The notes under the pieces were generated by a model that made no database searches, was not told the DNA's origin, and saw only the letters and a list, made by a program, of their open reading frames with translations. DNA of 64,000 nt from Rhodospirillales bacterium (GTDB lineage: Bacteria; Pseudomonadota; Alphaproteobacteria; Rhodospirillales; UBA2165), in NCBI GenBank assembly GCA_022823235.1, contig JAJDXO010000050.1:116754-180753 (forward strand), given 5' to 3'. The position numbers were made by a program, and so were the translations under genes. Of the stretch, positions 26,167-34,239 are shown piece after piece (position 1 is the first letter of the stretch; each line of letters opens with the position of its first letter).

Positions 26167-27486
26167 GTGACTTGGACAAACACTAAAATCGCGGCTCTCG
26201 TTGAGCCTGACAGGGCTCACAGAAAAGCTTACGTGGACCCGGATCTCTTTGATCTCGAGATGGAGCGCATTTTTGAACGCGCCTGGGTCTATGTCGGCCA
26301 TGAAAGCCAGGTAAAAAATCCGGGGGACTATTATCTCGCCCGGATCGGGCGTCAGCCGATGATGATGACCCGCGACCACAATGGCGAAATTCATGTTCTG
26401 TATAACCGCTGCCCGCATCGCGGCGCCCAGCTCTGCTCCGCCCGTCAGGGAAATGCCGGCAGACGTATTCGCTGCTCCTATCACGCCTGGATGTTTAATT
26501 TGGATGGCAGTCTCGAAAACATTCCGGCCATTGATGGCTATGACGGCACGGCGCTAACCATCGATGGCGAGGACTTCCAAGTGCCGAAAGCCGAAAGGGC
26601 AGCCAATTACCGCGGCTTTTGGTTCGCTTCGCTTGCCAACGAGGGTATCAGTCTCGAAGAGCATTTAGGCGAGGCTCGGACCGGCTTCGATCAGTTGATC
26701 GATCGCGCGCCCGGCGGTGAGACCGAAGTCGTCGGCGAGTGTTTCCACATGGTCCAGCAGTCCAACTGGAAAATATTCCTGGAAAACCAGTTGGACGCCT
26801 CCCATCCCGGCGCCACCCACGAGTCTACGGGCGTCGCCGCCATGACCGTCGAGCGCGATATGCGGAAAGCCGGTGAGGAGCCGCCCATGGCATACGGCTT
26901 CCTGTCCGACTTCGCGCGGCTCGGCATCGACGGCTGGGGAAAGTTCGGTACTGTCGGTCATCCCCACGGTCATTGCACCCTCGAAGGATATATGGGCCTC
27001 CGGCCCGACGACCCGGACACCAACGAATACGTCAAATGCATGTATGACGCTTATGGCGAGGAACGGGCTGAGGAAATTCTCGGCGTGAACCTCCACCACA
27101 GCTTGATCTATCCGTGCATGTCGATCCAGCCGCCGTTGCAGCAACTCCGCACGATTCGCCCGATAAGCACGGATCGCACGATGAGCGAAATCTGGCATTT
27201 CCGGCTGAAGGATGCGCCGGAAGCGATCTATCAGCGGGCCCTCGGCTATTACTATTTGGTCAACTCGCCGTCGACCATGGTCAATGCGGATGACCTGTTC
27301 AACTGGTGGAAGGTTCAGCATGGCCTCGAGTCCCAGGGCAGCGATTGGGTGAGTTTTCATCGCAATGCCGGTTTCGATGTCATCGACGGTGCACTTAGGA
27401 AATCGCCTGACGGCTCCATGAGCGAGATGCCGATGCGCCACATGATGCATGTGTGGCGGGACTATATGACCGGAGAGGTGGCCTGA
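26167..27486 (+). CDS. Rieske aromatic-ring-hydroxylating oxygenase, alpha subunit
   Basis: This 439-residue subunit carries the catalytic centres of a ring-hydroxylating dioxygenase. The Rieske [2Fe-2S] ligands are Cys82-x-His84 and Cys103-x2-His106. The mononuclear iron ligands are probably Asp210, His213 and His218 in LDASHPGATH. A GTG start at 26167 with GGGA 6 nt upstream gives the typical N terminus ALVEPDRAHRKAYVDPDLF; an ATG at 26152 is the alternative. The beta subunit follows 2 bp downstream. No ferredoxin or reductase gene adjoins, so electrons must come from partners elsewhere. The substrate is an aromatic acid or hydrocarbon of unknown identity. Confidence 0.9.
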   Translation: MTWTNTKIAALVEPDRAHRKAYVDPDLFDLEMERIFERAWVYVGHESQVKNPGDYYLARIGRQPMMMTRDHNGEIHVLYNRCPHRGAQLCSARQGNAGRRIRCSYHAWMFNLDGSLENIPAIDGYDGTALTIDGEDFQVPKAERAANYRGFWFASLANEGISLEEHLGEARTGFDQLIDRAPGGETEVVGECFHMVQQSNWKIFLENQLDASHPGATHESTGVAAMTVERDMRKAGEEPPMAYGFLSDFARLGIDGWGKFGTVGHPHGHCTLEGYMGLRPDDPDTNEYVKCMYDAYGEERAEEILGVNLHHSLIYPCMSIQPPLQQLRTIRPISTDRTMSEIWHFRLKDAPEAIYQRALGYYYLVNSPSTMVNADDLFNWWKVQHGLESQGSDWVSFHRNAGFDVIDGALRKSPDGSMSEMPMRHMMHVWRDYMTGEVA

Positions 27487-27488
27487 TC

Positions 27489-28025
27489 ATGGGGAAAGCC
27501 GCGGAAAAACTTGCTGCCTCCGATCCGTTCAAGGTGGCGGACATCAGTATGGAAACCCAATTGTCGGTCGAACGGTTTCTCCATCGCCAAGCTGAAATCC
27601 TGGATGAAAAGCAGTGGGATGCGTGGTTGGCGCTGTTTACCGAGGACGGCCACTATTGGATGCCGGCGCGTGAAGACCAAACCGACGGCGAAGGGGTGCC
27701 CAATATATTCTGGGAGAACCTCGACATGATGGAGATGCGAATTCGCCGAAACAACCACCCCCAGGCCCATAGTCAGGCGCCCAACAACCGGCTTTGCCAC
27801 GTTGTATCCAACGTGATCGTCGAGGATGAGGCGGATAACGGCGACATCATCGTCCGGTCACGCTTCCATTGCGCCGAATACCTTCGCTACGAGGTGCGTA
27901 ATTTCACCGGCAAGTACCGGCACGTTTTGAACAAAACCGATGGCGGCTACAAAATTCAGCTGGAGCGTGTCGACCTGGTCAACCGGGAAGGCCCCTACGA
28001 ATATGTCCTTCAGTGGTGGCTTTAA
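27489..28025 (+). CDS. Ring-hydroxylating oxygenase, beta subunit
   Basis: This 178-residue protein has the SnoaL/NTF2-like fold of small oxygenase subunits, with the family segment LDEKQWDAWLALFTEDGHYWMP near residue 36. The C terminus VLQWWL is also typical. It has a structural role in the alpha3-beta3 hexamer. The start at 27489 uses GGAGAGG at 27472-27478, which lies inside the end of the alpha gene and indicates coupled translation. It converges with the GST gene that follows. The identification is strengthened by direct adjacency to the alpha subunit. Confidence 0.88.
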   Translation: MGKAAEKLAASDPFKVADISMETQLSVERFLHRQAEILDEKQWDAWLALFTEDGHYWMPAREDQTDGEGVPNIFWENLDMMEMRIRRNNHPQAHSQAPNNRLCHVVSNVIVEDEADNGDIIVRSRFHCAEYLRYEVRNFTGKYRHVLNKTDGGYKIQLERVDLVNREGPYEYVLQWWL

Positions 28026-28070
28026 AGCAGTTTTTGGTTTCTTCAGGCGGCAAGACAAGCTGGCCGCGGT

Positions 28071-28871
28071 CTAATCCGACGGAAAGGTATGTCCCGCCGC
28101 CACCGCGTCGACCTGTTGCGCGGGTACCGGTTTTTTGGGTCCCCACATGCGATACTCATAGGGTGGCGTGGCCTTCATGAATGCCGGGCGCTCCTTCATT
28201 CGCCGATACCAACCGGCCACCGCCGGCAAGTCGTCATAGAGCCTCGATCTGTCCAAATATTCGAGCCGGTCAAGAAGCGGCGCAATTGAAATGTCGGCAA
28301 GCGAAAAGTCGTTCCCACAGATCCAAGGCCCGCCGGTCTTCTGCAGCCGGGTCTCAAGCCTTTCCATATGCCAGACAAACTTTTTCTCGGCGGCGGCAAC
28401 CGCATCCATGTCCGCCGGCCCCGAGACACGCTCCAAATAATCCTTGGCCCGGGCCTGGTCGGGGTGCCGTTTCGACCATTCGACCAATTGTTCAAGGCCG
28501 TACGCCTTCGCCCTCAGTTTCATCATGGTATTGAAACTCATGGGGACGATTAGCGGGAACAGATATTCCTGCTCGTCGGCCATCCATTCCCGCATCGCAG
28601 CCAATCCGGCAGGTGATTTCGGCGTCAACCTGCCGTTTCCAAATTGATCATTTAGGTATTCGGCGATGACCGAAGATTGCATGACGACCGGCCCGTCATG
28701 GACAAGGGTCGGAACGCGGCAGTGAGGATTCAATTTCTGATAGTCGGGTTGCAGATGGTCGAAATGGACCGTCATGACGTAGCGCTCCGTCCATTCGAGT
28801 TCGAGTTCCGCGAGGACGGTTCTCACTTTGAAACAGCAAGGTGAATCCCAAAAATGATAGAGTTCGAGCAT
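28071..28871 (-). CDS. Glutathione S-transferase family protein 3
   Basis: This 266-residue GST has an N-terminal thioredoxin-like domain with HFWDSPCCFKVR at residues 6-17, LNPHCRVPTLVHDG as the cis-Pro loop and VMQSSVIAEYLND as the glutathione-binding turn. The helical C-terminal domain carries GPWICGNDFSLADISIAP. The active-site serine may be Ser10, with Cys12 and Cys13 beside it. It is encoded opposite to the Rieske oxygenase and could process oxidised ring products. It is only distantly related to the two GSTs at 6865 and 10197. Confidence 0.83.
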   Translation of the reverse strand: MLELYHFWDSPCCFKVRTVLAELELEWTERYVMTVHFDHLQPDYQKLNPHCRVPTLVHDGPVVMQSSVIAEYLNDQFGNGRLTPKSPAGLAAMREWMADEQEYLFPLIVPMSFNTMMKLRAKAYGLEQLVEWSKRHPDQARAKDYLERVSGPADMDAVAAAEKKFVWHMERLETRLQKTGGPWICGNDFSLADISIAPLLDRLEYLDRSRLYDDLPAVAGWYRRMKERPAFMKATPPYEYRMWGPKKPVPAQQVDAVAAGHTFPSD

Positions 28872-29257
28872 TAAGAGCGTCCTTCAATTATCCATCCGGG
28901 CCGGGCAGTCAGGTATACCGTGGCGGAATTGTTGGCCGCCGCCAGGTGTTCGGTATTCCAACGATTGGTGACCCGGTCCCCCGAGGAAGCGGTTAGCGCG
29001 GCTACAATACCAGAGCAAGCGGCGTCCGTGGTAATCGGTCGGCCTGAAACCATCGATGTCCGCTTTGGGTCATGGCGGAACCTGGAAAAATCCAGAGAAC
29101 GGCCATCAAATCGTCGCTCCGAACTTCGCATATGGTGCGGGTCCTGTATGGCGCCAAGCACGTATCATGTATAAGGTTTCATGCATGTCACCGGTATCGC
29201 CCCGGGCGGAAATAGAAGTGCGGCCGGTTTTTTCGCGAATAACCGGCTTGATGAGTT
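28872..29257. other. Divergent intergenic region with a possible decayed repeat
   Basis: This 386-bp gap lies between GST 3 (- strand) and the second TfdA-like dioxygenase (+ strand). I see no credible gene. At 29053-29073 the text ATGTCCGCTTTGGGTCAT resembles the start of a dispersed repeat of alphaproteobacterial genomes that is often mistranslated as MSALGH. The rest does not match it, so this would be a remnant at most. The region must also hold both promoters. Confidence 0.3.
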
Positions 29258-30301
29258 GTGAGCAAGACGATGGTTGAAATACTTCGAGAGAAAATAGTTT
29301 CCGACGAAGCTTGGATCGGTTCCGAGATGCAGCAAACCGACACTTGGATCTGGCATCTCTCAGACGACGAAAAGGCGGAAATTGATAGTGCGCTTGTGAA
29401 CGTCAAAGAGGCGGGCGCCACAATTCCATTCGGCGTGGATGCATTCCCCCTGCCGGAGTTCAAGTCGCGTCTGAGCGCGATGATTGATTCGGTATTGCAC
29501 GGCACGGGCGTTGCCCTCATCCGCGGAATTTCGAGAGACAATTATTCGGATGAGGATTGTCAACTCCTCTATTGGGGCCTGGGGATACATATCGGTCATC
29601 CGGTATCTCAGAACGGCCGCGGCCATTTGCTCGGCCATGTGACGGATGAGGGCCGCGATCTCAGCGATCCCGATGCTCGGGGTTACCAGACCCGAAACAG
29701 GCTGGACTTTCATTGCGATCAGCTTCCCACGGACATAATCGGCCTGTTCTGCATGCGCGGAGCCAAGTCCGGGGGCGCGAGCTATCTGGTGAGCGCGCCG
29801 GCGGTCTACAACGTATTGCTGACGGAGCGTCCGGACCTGATCGACCCGCTTTACGAGATGTTTCATGTGGATTGGCGTGGCGATCATCCCGATGGCGGCC
29901 AGCCTTGGTACGACATGCCGATGTTCTCTGTTGCCGATGGCAAGCTGAGCGCCCGTTTCACCAATAGAGCGTTCATAGACTCAACGATGCGTTATGGAGA
30001 CCATCTTGCGCCGACCGATGCACAGCGCGAGGCGTTGGACGTGGTTCAGGAGATCGCCAACCGGCCGGAACTGCGTCTGGAGATGGACTTCCAGGAGGGT
30101 GACATCCAGTTGATCAATAATATGACCGTGATGCATGCCCGCCAAGCATACGAGGACTACGACGACCCGAAATTGAAACGCCACCTGCTGCGGATGTGGA
30201 TTGGTCTTCCGGACAGCCAGCGACGGCCGCTCTCACCTCTGTTGGACGAACGTTACGAATTCGTCAGACGCGGCGGAATCCCCAAGCAGGCTGCCGCCTA
30301 G
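29258..30301 (+). CDS. TauD/TfdA-family dioxygenase 2
   Basis: This 347-residue protein belongs to the larger TauD-like iron/2-oxoglutarate oxygenases. The iron ligands are His152 and Asp154 in LDFHCDQLP and His293 in TVMHARQAYED; LLRMWI supplies the basic residue region near 310. The GTG at 29258 gives the longest frame, while an ATG at 29270 is equally possible because no clear ribosome site decides between them. It precedes an amidohydrolase on the same strand by 115 bp. It is only remotely similar to the dioxygenase at 12150-13025, so it likely acts on another substrate. Confidence 0.84.
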   Translation: MSKTMVEILREKIVSDEAWIGSEMQQTDTWIWHLSDDEKAEIDSALVNVKEAGATIPFGVDAFPLPEFKSRLSAMIDSVLHGTGVALIRGISRDNYSDEDCQLLYWGLGIHIGHPVSQNGRGHLLGHVTDEGRDLSDPDARGYQTRNRLDFHCDQLPTDIIGLFCMRGAKSGGASYLVSAPAVYNVLLTERPDLIDPLYEMFHVDWRGDHPDGGQPWYDMPMFSVADGKLSARFTNRAFIDSTMRYGDHLAPTDAQREALDVVQEIANRPELRLEMDFQEGDIQLINNMTVMHARQAYEDYDDPKLKRHLLRMWIGLPDSQRRPLSPLLDERYEFVRRGGIPKQAAA

Positions 30302-30416
30302 ATCACAAATATCAGGATTATCCGCGCACTGATGACGGAAGGTGTCGCACGACCACCGGCAAGCATGCCGCGATACGAATTGAAACAGACCAGTCGGCCA
30401 GGATAAGGAGAGCGAC

Positions 30417-31526
30417 ATGTCGGAACCGTCGTCCGGGGCCACGGACAACGTGCAAATGGTTGGATGTGACCTTCACTATCATGCCGACAAGCCGGCGTTT
30501 GAAAACAATCCATCCACGCTGGAATCCCAAACGCCCCGGCCCGTGTCGGTGAACGGCAAGCGGATGCCGGTTATCGACATGCACGCCCATTGCCAGCTCT
30601 CCAATGTCTGGCCGATGGTGGAGGGCCGCGAGGAGCTCGACGGCGAAAATCCCTATGAAGGGCAACTCAAAAAGACGGAGAACATCGAGGTCCGCCTCCG
30701 GCAGATGGATGCCATGGGCACGGACCTGGAAGTCCTTAGTATCGGGACGGAACAGCATTTCCCCTGGGCCGAGTACGACCTCGCCCGGGACGTCGCCAAA
30801 CTTCAAAACGAAACGCTGACGGAGGTCTGCGCCGCTCATCCGGACCGGTTTGTGCCGCTGGGCGTCGTGTCCCTGCAGCATCCGCGGCTAGCGGCGGAAC
30901 AGCTCGAGAATTCAGTCAGACACTTGGGACACCGGGGCTGCATGATTCGTGGCAATGTGATGGGCCAGGAACTATCGGACTCGAAGTTCCATCCGTTTTG
31001 GGCCAAGGCGGAGGAACTGGATGTGGTGGTGTTCATTCACCCCCGGGTCTATCGGGGTTCGAACCCGCGCCTCAAAGGACGGGGGTTTCTCCACAATATG
31101 ATCGGCAACCCGCTGGAAACCACCACAGCCCTGGCTCACCTCATTTACGAAGGTACCCTTGACTGCTTTCCGGGTCTCAAGATCGCTGCCGCCCACGGCG
31201 GAGGGTTTCTGCCCTCCTACGTCGGGCGATTTGACCATGGGCACAACAGCGCGGACCGGGGCGGGCGCGGGCTCGAGGAGCGGAAACCCAGCGAATATAT
31301 CAGGAACCTCTATTACGATACCCTGGTCTACGGCACGGAGAATCTCCGCCACCTGATCAATGAAGTCGGGATTTCTCAGTTGATGATCGGTACGGACCAT
31401 GATTTCGGCATGACCAACCGTAATGCCGTGGCTCACCTCCTCAGCGTCGAAGGATTGAGCGAGGCGGAGATCGAAAGCGTCCTCAACGGCACCGCCAAGC
31501 GGCTCTTCAAAATCGATCACATATAG
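30417..31526 (+). CDS. Amidohydrolase family 2 (ACMSD-like) protein
   Basis: This 369-residue TIM-barrel hydrolase or decarboxylase has HAH at residues 56-58 in VIDMHAHC, His208 in VFIHPR, His260 in AAHGGG and Asp327 in GTDHDF, which is the metal set of the ACMSD branch. These enzymes decarboxylate or hydrolyse ring-cleavage products such as 2-amino-3-carboxymuconate semialdehyde. The ribosome site AAGGAGAG precedes the ATG. The first 50 residues are an unusual extension. It converges with the AhpD-like selenoprotein candidate, with 6 bp between the stop codons. A role after ring cleavage by a nearby oxygenase is inference. Confidence 0.87.
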   Translation: MSEPSSGATDNVQMVGCDLHYHADKPAFENNPSTLESQTPRPVSVNGKRMPVIDMHAHCQLSNVWPMVEGREELDGENPYEGQLKKTENIEVRLRQMDAMGTDLEVLSIGTEQHFPWAEYDLARDVAKLQNETLTEVCAAHPDRFVPLGVVSLQHPRLAAEQLENSVRHLGHRGCMIRGNVMGQELSDSKFHPFWAKAEELDVVVFIHPRVYRGSNPRLKGRGFLHNMIGNPLETTTALAHLIYEGTLDCFPGLKIAAAHGGGFLPSYVGRFDHGHNSADRGGRGLEERKPSEYIRNLYYDTLVYGTENLRHLINEVGISQLMIGTDHDFGMTNRNAVAHLLSVEGLSEAEIESVLNGTAKRLFKIDHI

Positions 31527-31532
31527 AAGGCC

Positions 31533-32198
31533 TTACTCGTCCGGATTGGGCTCCGGGAACTCCGCCGGCCAATTGTCCAGGACGAACTGGAGGTAGTCAC
31601 GGAGTCTGTCCGTGTTGAGCCGGTTGGACGTCTTGATCTTGTCCACTTCCTTCATGGGCTCCAACGGAACTTGAAGAGAGTCCATGTAGCGATTCCGGAA
31701 GTTGAACAGGCCGCAAATCATTGTGAGCTCGACAATCTCCTGTTCATCAAAGATGGATCGGACATGATCGAAAACGTCATCCCGCGAGCGAGCGGTATTC
31801 CTGGTAACGTGTTCCGCCCAGAGAACGGCGGCTTTCTCACGGTCATTCAGGAGGTCTGATTTCATATAATCGTCCGAGCCGATGACTTGGACTTGTTCGT
31901 CCGTAATTCCTGCCGCTTGACCAAGCGACGTATTGTGCGCCAGTCAGTATTTGCACCCGTTGGTGTGGCTGGTCTTGATGATGACCATTTCCTTGAGTTT
32001 GGACGTCAAACAACTTCCCCCGCCTTCCCGCTGCATCACCGCCGTGAACGGCGTCAGCATGAGCTGCATGAAAGGCGCATGGGCCGCGATGCGGTGGGAG
32101 TTCGGCACCCGCCCCAGCATGTTTGTCGCTCCATCAAACAAAAGCTGGGCAAAGACGTTGTCCGTCTCCAGATCGACAAGGGAAATTCGTTCACTCAT
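31533..32198 (-). CDS. AhpD-like carboxymuconolactone-decarboxylase-family protein, candidate selenoprotein with in-frame TGA
   Basis: Read through one TGA, this gene encodes 221 residues of an AhpD-like all-helical protein; AhpD relatives are thiol peroxidases or disulfide reductases with a CxxC centre. The TGA at codon 85 (31944-31946) falls exactly at the second cysteine of the motif, giving NGCKY-U-LAHNTSLG. The frame is open and family-like on both sides, and no frame change is needed. The paralogue at 49227-49826 has CMYCAAHN at the same place. A 7-bp stem with a GGUC loop follows the TGA. Start 32198 has GGAG 8 nt upstream. It is the third gene of the TAXI transporter operon. If selenocysteine is not inserted, the gene would make an inactive 84-residue fragment. 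Confidence 0.82.
31912..31929 (-). promoter_or_regulatory. Candidate bacterial SECIS stem-loop
   Basis: On the coding (-) strand, GTCGCTT at 31929-31923 pairs with AAGCGGC at 31918-31912 (six Watson-Crick pairs and one G-U) around the tetraloop GGUC. The loop begins 21 nt after the TGA. Bacterial SelB-binding elements lie just downstream of the UGA with a short stem and a G-U-containing apical loop; the E. coli fdhF loop is AGGUCU. Position, stem and loop all fit, within normal coding sequence. Confidence 0.72.
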
Positions 32199-32217
32199 TT
32201 TCTTACTCCAGGAAAGC

Positions 32218-34173
32218 CTATTCCGCCGGGGCCTGATTGGACGCCAGTTGCTTCGCGTACCGAATTCGCTGGCTGATGAAGACCGCCGCGAAGACGACGG
32301 CACCCGCAAGCTGGAACATGAGATTGGGCCAAAAAAGCCCGAGGGCCGCGAGGGAGAGAACGGTGCGCTCGACCACCCCCAGGCGCACATACATATGTCC
32401 GACGATTACGGCACCGGTCCCCAAAAAGCCGAGTACGGCGAAGGCAAATGTCTGTGCCAGAGCAAACGGCTGGTCCAGAAGCAAGAGGGAGGTAAAGCCG
32501 AACATCAATGGAATGATGTACATGCCCTTGGCGGTCCGGAAAGCCGCCCAGGCGGCCTTGCTCGGATTGGCCTGTGCGATGCCCCCCGCCGTATAGGCGG
32601 GCACACAGACGGGTGGCGTGAAACAGCTGTCCAGGCTGAACCAAAAGACGATCAGATGCGCCGCCAGCAGCGACAGCCCCCAAGGCTGGCCGATGTCCAG
32701 CAGCGCCGGCACCGCCATGACGGAGAGCACGATATAAGCCGCGCTGGTGGGCAGGCCCATGCCCAGAACGAACGACGCGATTCCCACAAGGATGATAGCG
32801 AGCAGGAGGCTGTCGCCGGCGAGCGCGACAACAAGGGATGAAAACTTCAAGCCAAGTCCGGTCTGGAACAGGGCCCCCATGACAATGCCCACCGCGCCCA
32901 CGGCGGCGCACACCGGCAGTGAGCGGACCGCCCCTTGTTCCAAGGCTTTCACGATGTTGACCGCACCGCGCCAAATGAGGTCGAGGAAATCCCGCAGCCC
33001 GACTTGCCGCGTCCGGGAGTCGGCATAGAAGTCCACCAGCCCCTTCAAGCCGCCCAGTGCGATGACCGAGGCGATGCCGATCACGCCGGCAAACGGCACG
33101 CTCTGGCCGCGCATAAGAACAACGATGATCAGGATGGGCGGCAACAAGTAGTACCAGCCCTCCTTGAACACATCCCAGGTCCGTTCCAACTGGTCCTTGG
33201 AAAGACCTTTCAGGCCGCCCTTGCGGGCTTCCAGATGCACGATCGTGTACACCGACAGGAAATAGAGCATCGCCGGCAGGATGGAGACCTTGACCACCTC
33301 CCAATAGCTAATGCCGGTAAACTCCACGATCAAAAAGGCGGACGCCCCCATAATGGGCGGCATGATCTGCCCGCCGGTCGATGCCGCGGTTTCGATACCG
33401 GCCGCGGTTTCAGGCGTGAAACCGGACTTCTTCATCATCGGAATGGTGAAGGGGCCGGTGGTCGCCACGTTCGCGTTGGCGCTGCCCGTGATGGAACCGG
33501 TCATGGCGCTCGCGAATACGGCCGCCTTGGCCGGGCCGCCCCGCAACCGCCCCGCCGCCGCCATGGAAAGCCTCACATAGTAGTCCGCGGCGCCCATGCG
33601 GTCGAGAAAGGCGCCGAACAGGATGAATAAAAAGATGAAGGTGGAGAACACGCCCAGCGGCAGGTTCCACAAACCTTCCTGCGCAAGGTAGTGATGGTCG
33701 ATCATGTCCTTGAAGCTCGCGCCCTTATGGGCGAATTCCCAGGGAAAATAGGCACCAAAGAACGTGTAGATCAAAAAGAAAACGACGATCAGCGGCAGGG
33801 CCGTGTTGATGGTCCGGCGCGCCACCTCCAGGGTCAGTAGAATGGCGATCGAGCCCAGAACAAAGTCCTGAGGTTTAAGGGGATCGACATAAAACAACCG
33901 GCCATTGAGGTAATCGGTCTCCACCACGGGGTAGCCAATTGCCAAAATCGCGAGGACAAAAAGAATGACGGTTGAGGCGTTGGAGAAAACGGACCCGTCT
34001 TTGGGCCGGTAAACCAGAACGACCAGTACGACCCCGAAAAGGAAAGAGAGCGAGCGCTGAAAGACGAATTCGTACCCGCCCGTCCAGGCGATGTTCAGGT
34101 GATAGAGGGACATCCCCACGGCGATGATCGTGATCAGCGTGGAAACCGCCCAATGTTCGGATTTATCCGTCAT
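32218..34173 (-). CDS. TRAP transporter fused permease (DctQM), TAXI type
   Basis: This 651-residue membrane protein combines the small and large TRAP permease subunits, with the small part in roughly the first 150 residues. The large part shows ASAMTGSITGSANANVATTG near residue 225 and GGQIMPPIMGASAFLIVEFTG near residue 270, which are the signatures of TAXI-type permeases. The start at 34173 gives MTDKSEHW, the natural N terminus; a second ATG at 34224 is in frame and lies upstream of a strong hairpin. The binding protein gene precedes it and the selenoprotein candidate follows 19 bp later. It likely imports an organic acid by a sodium gradient. Confidence 0.92.
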   Translation of the reverse strand: MTDKSEHWAVSTLITIIAVGMSLYHLNIAWTGGYEFVFQRSLSFLFGVVLVVLVYRPKDGSVFSNASTVILFVLAILAIGYPVVETDYLNGRLFYVDPLKPQDFVLGSIAILLTLEVARRTINTALPLIVVFFLIYTFFGAYFPWEFAHKGASFKDMIDHHYLAQEGLWNLPLGVFSTFIFLFILFGAFLDRMGAADYYVRLSMAAAGRLRGGPAKAAVFASAMTGSITGSANANVATTGPFTIPMMKKSGFTPETAAGIETAASTGGQIMPPIMGASAFLIVEFTGISYWEVVKVSILPAMLYFLSVYTIVHLEARKGGLKGLSKDQLERTWDVFKEGWYYLLPPILIIVVLMRGQSVPFAGVIGIASVIALGGLKGLVDFYADSRTRQVGLRDFLDLIWRGAVNIVKALEQGAVRSLPVCAAVGAVGIVMGALFQTGLGLKFSSLVVALAGDSLLLAIILVGIASFVLGMGLPTSAAYIVLSVMAVPALLDIGQPWGLSLLAAHLIVFWFSLDSCFTPPVCVPAYTAGGIAQANPSKAAWAAFRTAKGMYIIPLMFGFTSLLLLDQPFALAQTFAFAVLGFLGTGAVIVGHMYVRLGVVERTVLSLAALGLFWPNLMFQLAGAVVFAAVFISQRIRYAKQLASNQAPAE

Positions 34174-34179
34174 GCGAGG

Positions 34180-34218
34180 CAGGCCCCCCGTGCTGTCTTT
34201 ATCCGCACGGGGGGCCTG
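34180..34218. promoter_or_regulatory. Strong intercistronic hairpin between TAXI binding protein and permease
   Basis: CAGGCCCCCCGTGC at 34180-34193 and GCACGGGGGGCCTG at 34205-34218 form a perfect 14-bp inverted repeat with an 11-nt loop. It lies after the binding-protein stop and immediately before the permease start on the - strand. It has no T run, so it is unlikely to be a full terminator. Such hairpins commonly stabilise the upstream message so that binding protein exceeds permease, and this one may also mask the permease ribosome site. Confidence 0.7.
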
Positions 34219-34239
34219 AACCATCTGCCTACGGCGCCT

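Noticed and set aside
28871..29161. Small - strand open frame in the GST 3 / dioxygenase gap
   Set aside because: It has irregular composition and no ribosome site, and it overlaps the presumed promoter region.
31533..31865. A separate short 110-codon gene for a carboxymuconolactone-decarboxylase fragment
   Set aside because: It is in frame with the upstream half and lacks the catalytic part. One gene with a TGA codon explains both pieces.
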